Origin: Litoreibacter ponti
Lineage (GTDB): Bacteria; Pseudomonadota; Alphaproteobacteria; Rhodobacterales; Rhodobacteraceae
Length of the DNA stretch: 64,000 nt
Direction: 5' to 3'
NCBI RefSeq assembly: GCF_003054285.1
Contig: NZ_QBKS01000001.1
Location: 1,364,001 to 1,428,000 of the forward strand
Shown here: piece after piece, positions 51,733-60,513 of the stretch
Numbering within the stretch: position 1 is the stretch's first letter
How the letters are laid out: each line of letters starts with the position of its first letter
The notes under the pieces: generated by a model
Seen by the model: only the letters and a program-made list of their open reading frames with translations
Database searches by the model: none
Told to the model about the DNA's origin: nothing
Program-made: the position numbers and the translations under genes

Positions 51733-52260
51733 TTAGTCAAGCTGAGCGGTAGAGTTTTCAGTCACGTCATCGCCTGCCCATCTAGCGAATAGGTGAATAA
51801 GTATGATGATCATGGACAAAGGGACCGCCACAGAAATCCATACCATTGGTATTCCGAGCGTATCTGCCGTCAGGCCTGATTGCCGGGCAAGATATCCTTT
51901 CGCAAAGCCACCCTTCAAGCCAATGAAGCAGAAGTAGATTACAGGTAAGACGAAGGTCAGAACGGCAGCGCTTTGGACTGCTTTTGCGAATATCGCCAGA
52001 ATGTGAGGCGGCTCCGGAAAGATACTTTGCATCAGCACAGCATCCGACTGAGTTTTGAACGACAGTGTCGCGCCCAGAAGTCCCGTCCACACCATCGCGT
52101 AGCGGGCGACGTCTTCTGTCCAGACAGGCGGCGAGGAGAAGACATATCGTGCTATGATCTGCACAACGACCGTCACAAACATCAGACAAACGGCAAAGAT
52201 AGCGACGCGGCGCATGATCAAATGCAAACTGTCGCTGGTGCTTATGATGAGGTGGCGCAT
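51733..52260 (-). CDS. TRAP transporter small permease (DctQ)
   Basis: A 175-residue protein with four membrane helices. The pattern WTEDVARYAMVWTGLLGA is the DctQ signature. Last gene of a minus-strand operon whose order is amidase, dctM, dctP, dctQ. Confidence 0.93.
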   Translation of the reverse strand: MRHLIISTSDSLHLIMRRVAIFAVCLMFVTVVVQIIARYVFSSPPVWTEDVARYAMVWTGLLGATLSFKTQSDAVLMQSIFPEPPHILAIFAKAVQSAAVLTFVLPVIYFCFIGLKGGFAKGYLARQSGLTADTLGIPMVWISVAVPLSMIIILIHLFARWAGDDVTENSTAQLD

Positions 52261-52284
52261 CTTCCTACTCCGACCTGAAAGGAA

Positions 52285-52307
52285 GCGGGCCGCAAGGCGC
52301 GGCCCGC
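52285..52307 (-). promoter_or_regulatory. Intercistronic hairpin between dctP and dctQ
   Basis: A perfect 9-bp stem (GCGGGCCGC/GCGGCCCGC) with a 5-nt loop. On the minus strand it is followed by TTCCTTTC. It can act as partial terminator or 3'-end protector, keeping the binding protein in excess over the permeases. Confidence 0.65.
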
Positions 52308-52315
52308 TCGTTGGT

Positions 52316-53290
52316 TTAACGGTTGTCGTCAGACAGTTTCTTCCACAGGGCGGTATCCTCTGCGGTCATCAGGTCTGAATCATAAACCGGCAAAGATGCT
52401 TCACGGAAGACAGCACGCTCTTCTGGCGTCAGGCGCTGTACTGTCACGCCCTTTTCTTCAAGCGCGAGAAGTCCGTTGACTGACGCCGCTGCCAGCCATT
52501 CACGGGCCGCCGCATCTGCGGTTTCAACGGCTGCATCAACGCTTGCACGATCCGCATCTGACAGCCCATCGTACCAGTCTTTGGACGCGATAACCGCCCG
52601 CAACGGCCAGATCACATCTGCATCAGCAAAGTTTTTGATGAAATCCGTTTGACCGAACATCACTGGCACGAAGGGCGAATTCAGGTAGCCGTCGATTACG
52701 CCTGTTTGCAGACCGGCAGGGACTTCTCCCCATGGCACGATCGTCCCGCTGGAGCCCCAAGCTTCATACATCGCGATCTGCGCATCATCCAAGGCCCGCA
52801 TCCGCAGGCTGGCCATATCCGCCGGAGAACGCACGGCCTGTGTGGTGGTGATTACGCCGGACGCAGGGCCAAGCGGGGCCAAAGCTAAAAGAACCGCGTC
52901 TTGTTTCGCGAGATTTTCATTGATGCGGGTGTAAACATTACCCGCAGCCAATGCGCGGTCCATATGCGCAATATCTTCAAAGATGTATGGCAGGCGGACT
53001 CCATAGATGAACGGATCCACCTGCGCCGCAGCGCGCACATCTGAAAGCGAGATTTCAAGCAAACCGGTAGAGACCTGATCGAATTTCTCTGCTTCATTTC
53101 CTACGGACCCGCGTGGCATTTCGCGTACGTCCATACCCGCTTCCTTAAGCGCATTGCCAAAGGCAAATGCCCAGTTGTACGAGCCTGATGTTTCCAGGTC
53201 CGGCTTACTGTCCAGTGCAATTTTCACCTCTGACAACGCAGGTGTAGCCATCGCAAGCAATGCTGCCATTGTAAGTGCTTTGAGTTTCAT
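52316..53290 (-). CDS. TRAP transporter substrate-binding protein (DctP)
   Basis: A 324-residue periplasmic binding protein with a signal peptide (about 1-20). The DctP features include the arginine region SLRMRALDD, and WGEVPAGLQTGVIDG. GGGAGG precedes the ATG. Ligand unknown; the neighbouring amidase suggests an amide or its acid. Confidence 0.93.
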   Translation of the reverse strand: MKLKALTMAALLAMATPALSEVKIALDSKPDLETSGSYNWAFAFGNALKEAGMDVREMPRGSVGNEAEKFDQVSTGLLEISLSDVRAAAQVDPFIYGVRLPYIFEDIAHMDRALAAGNVYTRINENLAKQDAVLLALAPLGPASGVITTTQAVRSPADMASLRMRALDDAQIAMYEAWGSSGTIVPWGEVPAGLQTGVIDGYLNSPFVPVMFGQTDFIKNFADADVIWPLRAVIASKDWYDGLSDADRASVDAAVETADAAAREWLAAASVNGLLALEEKGVTVQRLTPEERAVFREASLPVYDSDLMTAEDTALWKKLSDDNR

Positions 53291-53314
53291 GGGTCGTCCT
53301 CCCTTTTGGATTGG

Positions 53315-54598
53315 TTAGTTCACGGAAAATCCGAACAGGCGCGGCAACGTGAGACTGATCGCGGGCCAATAGACCAGCGCCAGCAATAACAGCACCTGAA
53401 CGAAAATGAAGGGCAGCGCAGCATATGCCAGCCGCCAGTAATTGAGGTTAGTCAACGCGGATACGACCACAAGGCATTTGCCAAGTGGTGGCGTAATCAG
53501 GCCAACGCATAGGTTAAAGCACAACACGATGCCAAGTTGTATCGGGCTTATGCCCTGTTCCAAGGCTTGCGGTGCAAATAGCGGGATCAAAAGGGTCAAG
53601 GCCACCGGTGTATCCATGAACATGCCCGCGATCAGGAAGATGGCCACGAGGAAGAACAGGTATTTTGTGCCAGTCAGTCCAAAAGAGTCGACCCACGTCG
53701 CCAAAGCCTGTGACCAGCCCAATTGCCCTGCCAGATAGCCCAGCACAGAAATCGCTGCGAGAATGATAAAGATCGTGCCGGTCATTCTTGCCGTGGCTTC
53801 CACCGCGTCAAAGATCATTCGCCAGTTCAAGCCTTTGTAGAATTGTCCGGCCATGAGCGCGAAGAACACAGCGATTGCCGATCCTTCCGTTGGTGTTGCT
53901 AACCCGAAGACAAGCGAGCCGAGGATCACGACTGGCAGGCACAATGCAGGTGCCGCGTTCAGCAGGCTCGGCAGGAATCGCGGCAGATCGGCCGAGGCGC
54001 CACCGGGGTGCCCTTTGATATGCGCGATGATGGCGTTAAGGATCATGAGTGCAGCGGCGAGCATCAGACCAGGGACAACACCTGCAATGAACAGAGCTGC
54101 GACAGATGCCCCCGTCAGGCCGCCATAGATGATCATGATGATCGATGGCGGGATGATCGGCCCGATCATTGAGGACGCCGCGGTGATGGCGCCTGCATAG
54201 TAGGGATCATAGCCACGTGCCTTCATTTCCGGCACGAACGTGCGCGACAGGGCGGCGCTGTCGGCGATGGCAGAGCCCGAGATGCCTGCAAAGAAGACGC
54301 TGGTTAGAATGTTTACATGCCCCAAACCGCCGCGAAATCGGCCCACGATGGCCATCGCAAAATCGATCAGGCTGCGCGTCACGCCTGCGCGGCTCATGAT
54401 TTCGGCGGTCAGGATAAACAGCGGCATCGCCATGAAGGCAAAGACGTCAAGCTGGGCGAAAATGCGTTGTGGCAGGATCGACAGGAACTGTGTTTTGCCG
54501 ACTGCGATAAAGGTCACGACAGACACCGCCCCCATCAGATAGGCAAATGCAGTGCCGCTGATCAGCAGCAGAACAAAGATGATGGGGATCAGCCACAT
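53315..54598 (-). CDS. TRAP transporter large permease (DctM)
   Basis: A 427-residue membrane protein with about 12 helices; GISGSAIADSAALSRTFVP and the IGPIIPPSIIMIIYG segment are diagnostic of DctM. The ATG at 54598 follows the amidase stop by one base, so translation is coupled. The gene lies before dctP, which is an unusual order for TRAP operons. Confidence 0.93.
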   Translation of the reverse strand: MWLIPIIFVLLLISGTAFAYLMGAVSVVTFIAVGKTQFLSILPQRIFAQLDVFAFMAMPLFILTAEIMSRAGVTRSLIDFAMAIVGRFRGGLGHVNILTSVFFAGISGSAIADSAALSRTFVPEMKARGYDPYYAGAITAASSMIGPIIPPSIIMIIYGGLTGASVAALFIAGVVPGLMLAAALMILNAIIAHIKGHPGGASADLPRFLPSLLNAAPALCLPVVILGSLVFGLATPTEGSAIAVFFALMAGQFYKGLNWRMIFDAVEATARMTGTIFIILAAISVLGYLAGQLGWSQALATWVDSFGLTGTKYLFFLVAIFLIAGMFMDTPVALTLLIPLFAPQALEQGISPIQLGIVLCFNLCVGLITPPLGKCLVVVSALTNLNYWRLAYAALPFIFVQVLLLLALVYWPAISLTLPRLFGFSVN

Positions 54599-54599
54599 G

Positions 54600-56129
54600 T
54601 CACACAGCCGTGCGCACAAGGCGCGCATTAGGAACAGGCTTTGCTGTCACTTCGGGCGGATGCGTAACGATGGACCGCAGGTCCACTGCCGAGGGGACAA
54701 GGGTTTCCATGTTGGCAAGAGGGCGCGCTGTCTTGGCAGTGCTGTTGAAGAGGGTTTCAAATGCCCTTGCCGCTGCCAGTAACCCGTCATCACCGCGTAC
54801 AGGCCCCAACATCTGAAGGCCGAAAGGCATTCCAGCGGCGTCGCGTCCACAAGGCAGTGTGATCGACGGTCCACCCGCCAAGGAGCCGCGATAGCAGAGC
54901 GCCAGCCAGCGATAGTAAATATCCATCTTCTGTCCGTCGACTTCGGCGGCGTGGGACTGGGTCCATTGAAACGGTGATACCGGTGAGGTTGGCAGGACGA
55001 TCACATCAAATTCGGCCATCAGCCGGTTGAACTTGCGCAGAATCCGGGTCTGTTCGGCATGAGCCCAACCCCGGTCGGCCAAACACAAGCTGTGTCCAAG
55101 TGCGACGTTATCTTTGATGTGAGCGCCGAAGCTGTCCGGGTCTTCCTGAACCGCTTCGCCAAATGCGACACCAAAACTTTCAGCGCGAAGAATATCGAAA
55201 CAGCGGTCCATATCCCCCAGATTGAGGTCTGCCGCGCGACACTCTTTAACGTGAGGTCGCAGAATATCCAGGCGCTCGCGGAAGGTCTCGCGAATGCTCT
55301 GATCTACAGGTGCACCACCAAAGTCTTCGCTGAAACCAACGCGCAAGTCCTTCAAAGCCACGGAAGGCAGGGCCCTGAAGCGTTCGGGTGCCGACGGCGC
55401 TGATAATGGATCGTCAGGATCATGGCCCTGACACACGTCCAACATCAAGGTCAGGTCATCCATGGTGCGCGCCATCGGCCCCAGCACAGAAATGCCCGAC
55501 CACCCCAGAGGCCGCGTGGGGTGTGCGATCACATCTACGGACGGGCGATACCCAACAACACCGCAAAGCGCTGCAGGCATCCGAAGCGACCCGCCGGTAT
55601 CAGACCCGGTGCAAAGCGGTAGAAGACTCGCTGCCAGCGCAGCAGCAGAGCCGCCAGACGACCCCCCCGCAATCAGATTTGCATCAAACGGGTTGCCCGT
55701 GGCACCCCAGACCGGATTGCGGGTGTTTCCTCCGGCCCCCATTTCAGGGACATTTGTTTTAGCGAGGATGATTGCTCCGGCCGCCCGCAGACGAGCAACC
55801 ATCGGCAAATCCTCGTTGGGGACATGACCACGAGCCCGGACGCTGCCGTGCGTTGTCAGTAGGCCCTTGGTGTTCTGCAAATCCTTTACGCCAATCGGCA
55901 ATCCATCAAGTGGCCCAATCGGGTATCCGGCCTCCCAGCGTATCGTCGCGGCGGCTGCGAGATCGACTGCGGCCTCTGTATCCACTGCAGCCAGTGCATT
56001 TATCTTGGGATTGAAAAAAGAAATCGCTTCAAGGCACGCCGCCAGATATTCGCTAGGCGTCAGGCTTCTGGCACTGAAGGCCGCAAGCACCTCGCAAGCC
56101 GAGAGCGTGAGCAAATCCGTCTGGCTCAA
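54600..56129 (-). CDS. Amidase signature family hydrolase
   Basis: A 509-residue amidase. The Ser-cisSer-Lys triad parts are visible: lysine in PIGVKDLQN, GGSSGGSAAALAA and TGSDTGGSLRMPAA. It hydrolyses an amide to acid and ammonia in the cytoplasm. The start is probably TTG at 56129, since TAA lies in frame just upstream and no ATG is near. First gene of the amidase-TRAP operon. Confidence 0.9.
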   Translation of the reverse strand: MSQTDLLTLSACEVLAAFSARSLTPSEYLAACLEAISFFNPKINALAAVDTEAAVDLAAAATIRWEAGYPIGPLDGLPIGVKDLQNTKGLLTTHGSVRARGHVPNEDLPMVARLRAAGAIILAKTNVPEMGAGGNTRNPVWGATGNPFDANLIAGGSSGGSAAALAASLLPLCTGSDTGGSLRMPAALCGVVGYRPSVDVIAHPTRPLGWSGISVLGPMARTMDDLTLMLDVCQGHDPDDPLSAPSAPERFRALPSVALKDLRVGFSEDFGGAPVDQSIRETFRERLDILRPHVKECRAADLNLGDMDRCFDILRAESFGVAFGEAVQEDPDSFGAHIKDNVALGHSLCLADRGWAHAEQTRILRKFNRLMAEFDVIVLPTSPVSPFQWTQSHAAEVDGQKMDIYYRWLALCYRGSLAGGPSITLPCGRDAAGMPFGLQMLGPVRGDDGLLAAARAFETLFNSTAKTARPLANMETLVPSAVDLRSIVTHPPEVTAKPVPNARLVRTAV

Positions 56130-56246
56130 AGGCTTTTACCAGTTGTGGCAATGATCCGAATAGACACGCAAGCCCTCCCAAACTGTGTGTTTGGTTAAGG
56201 TAATGAATGGTTTTTGCAAAAAATAGTGAATTTCACGCCAAGTATA

Positions 56247-57152
56247 TTAACTAAAAGGAATGGTTTGAACATCTTCGGTCGTTTGTTGCAGGCACTTCAA
56301 GAACAACGATAACGTAGCATTTCGCGCGATCTGATCTTTGCGCCAATAACAGCGTGCTTCTGACAGCAAGTCGTGCGTATCAAGTGGTAGTGTCACAGTT
56401 TCACCACGCGCGGCCTGCGCCTTTGCCAGTCGTTGCGGGAGAAAGCCAAGCGCAGGCATTGTCTGTAAGAGTTCAAGGTTCAGGGCGAGTGACAAAGACG
56501 CAATTGTATTGGTTGGGGGCGGCAGTCCATTCGCGGCAAAAAGTGCGTCGACTGCCTGGCGCGCAACCGAATTTGGTTGCGGCAGTATCCAAGGATAACT
56601 GGCGGCACCGGCCCATGTCACATCACCGGCTTTCGCAAGCGGATGATTTCGCCCGGCGACAACTACCACAGGCTCGGAGATCAATGCCATTTGGTCGATC
56701 CCATCCAATTCCTGCGGCTGCCAAATCCTCGCGATCACCAAGTCTAACGCTCCTGCCTCGAGCTGCGGCAATAGTTCAATAAAATGCCCTTCGGAAACGG
56801 ATACGTTTGCTTGCGGGGTGCTGCGCTTAAACAGAGCAATGGTGCCGGGCAACAAGGTGGATGCAACCGAACTGACAACGCCGATAGAGACAGACCCCGA
56901 GACACCACTTGTCATTGCTTCAATGTCAAAAGCCGCGCGATCAAGTTGACTAAGTGCTTGGCGCGCATGATCCGCAAGGCGAACGCCAATGGGGGTTAGG
57001 TTGAGCCTGTTTCGGTCCCGCGTGACAACAGGTACGCCGACGATCTTTTCCAGTTCGGCGATCTGTTTTGAGACTGCTGGCTGAGTCACCCCAAGCGCCT
57101 CTGACACTCGTGCGACCAGTTTCAAATCCGAGAGCGCTACAAGAGCACGCAA
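56247..57152 (-). CDS. LysR-family regulator, start uncertain
   Basis: A LysR regulator of about 301 residues, upstream of the amidase-TRAP operon on the same strand. HTH: ARVSEALGVTQPAVSKQIAELE; effector domain follows. No ATG is available in frame: a TTG at 57152 would start mid-domain, and in-frame codons upstream (reading GFQQGITLRHL) look like genuine family sequence. A CTG about 30 bases further upstream, behind GAGGAG, or a damaged start, are possible. Confidence 0.82.
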   Translation of the reverse strand: MRALVALSDLKLVARVSEALGVTQPAVSKQIAELEKIVGVPVVTRDRNRLNLTPIGVRLADHARQALSQLDRAAFDIEAMTSGVSGSVSIGVVSSVASTLLPGTIALFKRSTPQANVSVSEGHFIELLPQLEAGALDLVIARIWQPQELDGIDQMALISEPVVVVAGRNHPLAKAGDVTWAGAASYPWILPQPNSVARQAVDALFAANGLPPPTNTIASLSLALNLELLQTMPALGFLPQRLAKAQAARGETVTLPLDTHDLLSEARCYWRKDQIARNATLSLFLKCLQQTTEDVQTIPFS

Positions 57153-57685
57153 ATGCCGAAGTGTGATGCCCTGTTGAAAGCCCTTACCCAGAGTTTGTCG
57201 CTCCTCTTCCTAAAGCCAACTTAACTGTGTCATAGATTTTACATTGAGACACAGATTTGGTGGGTATGCAAAGCTGACAAAAAGGTCGATAGAACGCGAA
57301 ATTCGTAGACCGTCATGCATAGTGTTAACTTGGTCCGCAATCCTACCACCCTCGCGGACAAGGTATCCAAAGCCTTGTATAACTCATTCCCATCATTGGT
57401 ACAGTTCGCAGCATCTGGGATAGTTTGCTTATCGCGGAACGGATCGACATCTGAGAAAAGCGACGAATAGCACATGCCGTTCGTCGCGTTAAAGCAGTCA
57501 TGCGAGTTGGCGAGTTCCCGAATTTACAGTTCACAAAGGTAGCTGGTTTTGACTGTCTTGGAGAAACGCGCCTCAGTGTTGGTCGGGAAGTCGCAGAGCC
57601 TTATGCGGGTTTCAGGTTACCTTGTCATACCAGTTTTGGGGATGTAGGCTCGCCCGGATGTACCTCAGAGGAAGTCAGCGAAGTC
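57153..57685. other. Divergent region between the LysR and GntR genes
   Basis: About 530 bases, AT-richer than average. The first 40 bases probably encode the LysR N-terminus. A TCATACCAGTT motif at 57625-57635 recurs upstream of dctP. An open frame extends the GntR gene to 57500, but that part lacks family similarity. Confidence 0.5.
57625..57635. promoter_or_regulatory. Candidate GntR operator, copy 1
   Basis: TCATACCAGTT, 50 bases before the GntR start, within TTGTCATACCAG, which is a loose inverted repeat of the FadR-type TTGT/ACCA form. The same 11 bases recur at 58615-58625. Confidence 0.5.
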
Positions 57686-58423
57686 ATGGCACGCAACGGG
57701 TCACAACAAACGGAATTTGATGTCGAGCCCATCACGCGTCAAAAGCTCTCTGATCAAGTGTTTGATCGGCTTTGGGAGATGATCGTATCCGGAGAGCTTA
57801 AGCCGGGCGATACGATTCCGTCAGAGCGAAAGCTGATGGAGAAATTCGCCGTTGGTCGCCCCGCTGTCCGCGAAGCTTTGCAAACGCTGGCGAATAAGGG
57901 TGTTATCACGATTTCGCATGGCGAGCGAAGCCGGGTAAACGAGCTAAGTGCCAATATTGCACTAGACCAGGTGGACGATGTCGCAAAACTGCTTCTGTCA
58001 GCTCAGCCTTCCAATCTGGAGCACCTCAAGCAAGTCAGGAAAATCCTTGAGGCGGGCACCGTGCGAATTGCAGCGGAAAAGCGCAACGACGACGACGTGC
58101 GTCAACTGCGGGCGCTGGTTGACCGACAAAAAAGCCAGTTGAACAATCCCAAAGGATTCATCGAAACCGACATCGCGTTTCACACTGCAATCGCCAATGC
58201 CTCGCGAAACCCGCTGCTGCAAGCGGTGACACGCCCGATGCTGACTTGGCTTTTTGAGTACTATAAACCGTTGCTTCATTGGTCTGGTCGCGAAGACACG
58301 ACACTGTTGGAGCACACGAAGTTGGTCGATCATTTAGAGGTTCGCGATGCGGATGCCGCGGCAGCATTGATGCGTGAACATCTGGACCGATCTGATCCGC
58401 TATACACGAATTCTGAGACCTGA
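57686..58423 (+). CDS. GntR-family regulator, FCD (FadR) type
   Basis: A 245-residue regulator. The N-terminal winged helix is clear (VFDRLWEMIVSGELKPGDTIPSE; GRPAVREALQTLANKGVI) followed by an FCD ligand-binding domain with metal-ligand-type residues (DIAFHTAIANASRN). The start is the ATG at 57686; GAGGAAG is 12 nt before it. It precedes the second TRAP/RuBisCO-like operon and likely controls it in response to a sugar acid. Confidence 0.92.
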   Translation: MARNGSQQTEFDVEPITRQKLSDQVFDRLWEMIVSGELKPGDTIPSERKLMEKFAVGRPAVREALQTLANKGVITISHGERSRVNELSANIALDQVDDVAKLLLSAQPSNLEHLKQVRKILEAGTVRIAAEKRNDDDVRQLRALVDRQKSQLNNPKGFIETDIAFHTAIANASRNPLLQAVTRPMLTWLFEYYKPLLHWSGREDTTLLEHTKLVDHLEVRDADAAAALMREHLDRSDPLYTNSET

Positions 58424-58748
58424 TTTTTAGGGATTCGTAGTCAAACCGCACAATTCTTTTGCCCTTCATACTTGCCAATTCGCTGCTTGATCAGTTGCGA
58501 AGTGGCTTTGTTTTGCCGTTAAGACTCTGAATTAAAATAGATATCGGCAAGCGCGAAGTGCGACTCAAGCTCTAGCAGCCCCCGCCTTGACATAGATTGA
58601 TGATGATATACTGATCATACCAGTTGAGAAGCTTTGCTTTTGGGATCATCATCAAGGCTCGTTTCGACACGGGAACCGGAACCAGCGTTACCGCGGATCG
58701 GCAGCAAGCCGACGGGGCCCGAACATGAGAGCACTAGGGAGGACTATT
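58424..58748 (+). other. Promoter region of the second TRAP operon
   Basis: No gene seen. A consensus -35 hexamer TTGACA (58587-58592) is followed by AT-rich sequence including TATACT, though spacing (14) is short. The GntR-type motif lies immediately downstream. GGGAGGA before 58749 is the dctP ribosome site. Confidence 0.5.
58615..58625. promoter_or_regulatory. Candidate GntR operator, copy 2
   Basis: TCATACCAGTT within CTGATCATACCAG, placed just after the -35/-10 zone of the dctP promoter, where a bound repressor would block transcription. Confidence 0.5.
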
Positions 58749-59768
58749 ATGCTCAAGACCATGACCAAAACTCTGTTGGCCGGAGTAGCAGCAACTGCCT
58801 TGCTGAGCACCGTGGCGTCCGCACAGACCACGCTGCGGATTCAAAACCACCAAAGCCAATCGTCGCCATACGGCGTTGCAATTCAGAAATTCGTTGATGA
58901 CGTTGCGATAATGTCCGGCGGCGATTTGCAGATCGAGATGTTCTATTCTTCGTCTGTTGTTCCATCAGCCGAGACTTTCGACGCGGCGAAGAATGGAATC
59001 CTTGATTGCGACATGACGAACGGTTCTTACCAGACAGGTAAGAACGCGGCGTTTCAATTCGTGGCAGATACGATGGGCGGTTACGATACGCCGCTACAGT
59101 ATCAAGCGTGGGTTGAGCAGGGCGGTGGTCGCGAGGCAATCAACGAGCTCTATGCAACCCATGGCATGACCTTCATCGGCGCGCATGTCGGCGGGCAGGA
59201 ATCGTTGAACTCAACCAGTCCGCTTCGTGGTGTGGCAGACTTGAAAGACTTCAAGTTCCGCTCTCCTCCCGGCATGGAATCTGACATCTTTGCGTCGCTT
59301 GGCGCTTCGCCGATCGTGATGGATTTCACCGAGGTCATTACCGCTCTCGAATCCGGCATCATTGACGGTGCGGACGCCTCCACATTGGCGACGAACCTGA
59401 ATATCGGTGTTTATGATGTGGCCAAGCACACCACTTTCCCTGGGTTCCACTCCATGTCATCGGACCAATTGGCCTGCCGCACTGACGTTTGGGAAGGTCT
59501 GACCGACCAGCAGCGCCGTATCATCGAAGTGGCCTACAAGAACGTCGCGATGGACTTGATGATCTCGACGCTGGTCCTGAACGGCGAAGCCCTGGCCAAG
59601 ATGCCAGAGATGGGCGTCACAACTTATGACTGGTCTGCAGAAGACCGTGCGGCCTTCCGCGCTGCCGCGCAGGCTGCGTGGCAGGAATGGGGCGCAAAAT
59701 CACCGGAAGCCACAAAGATGGTTCAAAGCCATGAAGCCTTCCTGCGCCGGATCGGCTTGGTCGAGTAA
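58749..59768 (+). CDS. TRAP transporter substrate-binding protein (DctP)
   Basis: A 339-residue periplasmic protein with a signal peptide (about 1-25, ending ASA). Typical DctP content: SSSVVPSAETFDAAKNG, the arginine in FKFRSPPGM, and EVITALESGIIDGAD. It belongs to the mannitol/chloroaromatic-like DctP group. GGGAGGA fixes the ATG at 58749. First gene of a dctP-dctQ-dctM-RLP-kinase operon. Confidence 0.94.
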   Translation: MLKTMTKTLLAGVAATALLSTVASAQTTLRIQNHQSQSSPYGVAIQKFVDDVAIMSGGDLQIEMFYSSSVVPSAETFDAAKNGILDCDMTNGSYQTGKNAAFQFVADTMGGYDTPLQYQAWVEQGGGREAINELYATHGMTFIGAHVGGQESLNSTSPLRGVADLKDFKFRSPPGMESDIFASLGASPIVMDFTEVITALESGIIDGADASTLATNLNIGVYDVAKHTTFPGFHSMSSDQLACRTDVWEGLTDQQRRIIEVAYKNVAMDLMISTLVLNGEALAKMPEMGVTTYDWSAEDRAAFRAAAQAAWQEWGAKSPEATKMVQSHEAFLRRIGLVE

Positions 59769-59792
59769 CCCGAGCTTTCGACAAAGCAATTG

Positions 59793-59818
59793 GCATTGGC
59801 GGCACCTGTCGCCAATGC
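59793..59818 (+). promoter_or_regulatory. Intercistronic hairpin between dctP and dctQ
   Basis: A perfect 9-bp stem (GCATTGGCG/CGCCAATGC) with an 8-nt loop, 24 bases after the dctP stop. No T tract, so mRNA protection is more likely than full termination. Confidence 0.6.
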
Positions 59819-59865
59819 AGCCATCGCGCGCTCAGCTTTGAACCGGCTGATTGGGGGGAATAACC

Positions 59866-60513
59866 GTGGTTGAACACGAAACAACGGGTCCGCTGGACAA
59901 ACTCATTTGGGCCATCAGCCGGGTCACCATGTGGCTGCCTGCCTTCATCGTGGCAATCATTCTATTTGAAGTCGTCCTTCGTTACGTATTCCAGCGCCCG
60001 ACGCTTTGGGTCAACGAAACGTCTCTCTGGGTTGCGGGAGCGGTTTATATGTTCGCCGGTCTCTATTCTATGCAGCAGCGTAGTCACATCCGCATTTTCA
60101 TTCTTTACGATCTGGCTCCGCGTTGGCTGCGCCGCACCTTCGATGTGATTTCAACCATCTGCATTTGTGTTTTTGCCTTTGCACTGATCTGGGGCAGCTT
60201 CGATGAGGCGCTCGAAAAGCTGATGACCTGGGAGCGCTTTGGTACCAAATTCAACCCTCCCATTCCCGCCACCATCAAACCTTTGATCCTTGTGACTATG
60301 GCGCTGCTTGCGCTGCAGGCGATCTCAAACCTGATTTACGACTGGAACAAGGACCAAGGCGAGCGGCAGTTCGTTGAAGGGATTGAGGATCTTCTTGAGG
60401 ACTTGGGAGAAGACCATCTAGCAGCCCGGCCAGCAGGTGGAGCAGAGGGTCATTCTGGCCAGACACCCGACGTAAGCCAACAAAAAGCAAAACCCGGCCA
60501 GGGGACCGAATAA
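59866..60513 (+). CDS. TRAP transporter small permease (DctQ)
   Basis: A 215-residue four-helix protein with the DctQ pattern LWVNETSLWVAGAVYMFAG. A long hydrophilic C-terminal tail (about 165-215, acidic then polar) extends beyond the usual family length. GTG start behind GGGGGGAA. Confidence 0.92.
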   Translation: MVEHETTGPLDKLIWAISRVTMWLPAFIVAIILFEVVLRYVFQRPTLWVNETSLWVAGAVYMFAGLYSMQQRSHIRIFILYDLAPRWLRRTFDVISTICICVFAFALIWGSFDEALEKLMTWERFGTKFNPPIPATIKPLILVTMALLALQAISNLIYDWNKDQGERQFVEGIEDLLEDLGEDHLAARPAGGAEGHSGQTPDVSQQKAKPGQGTE

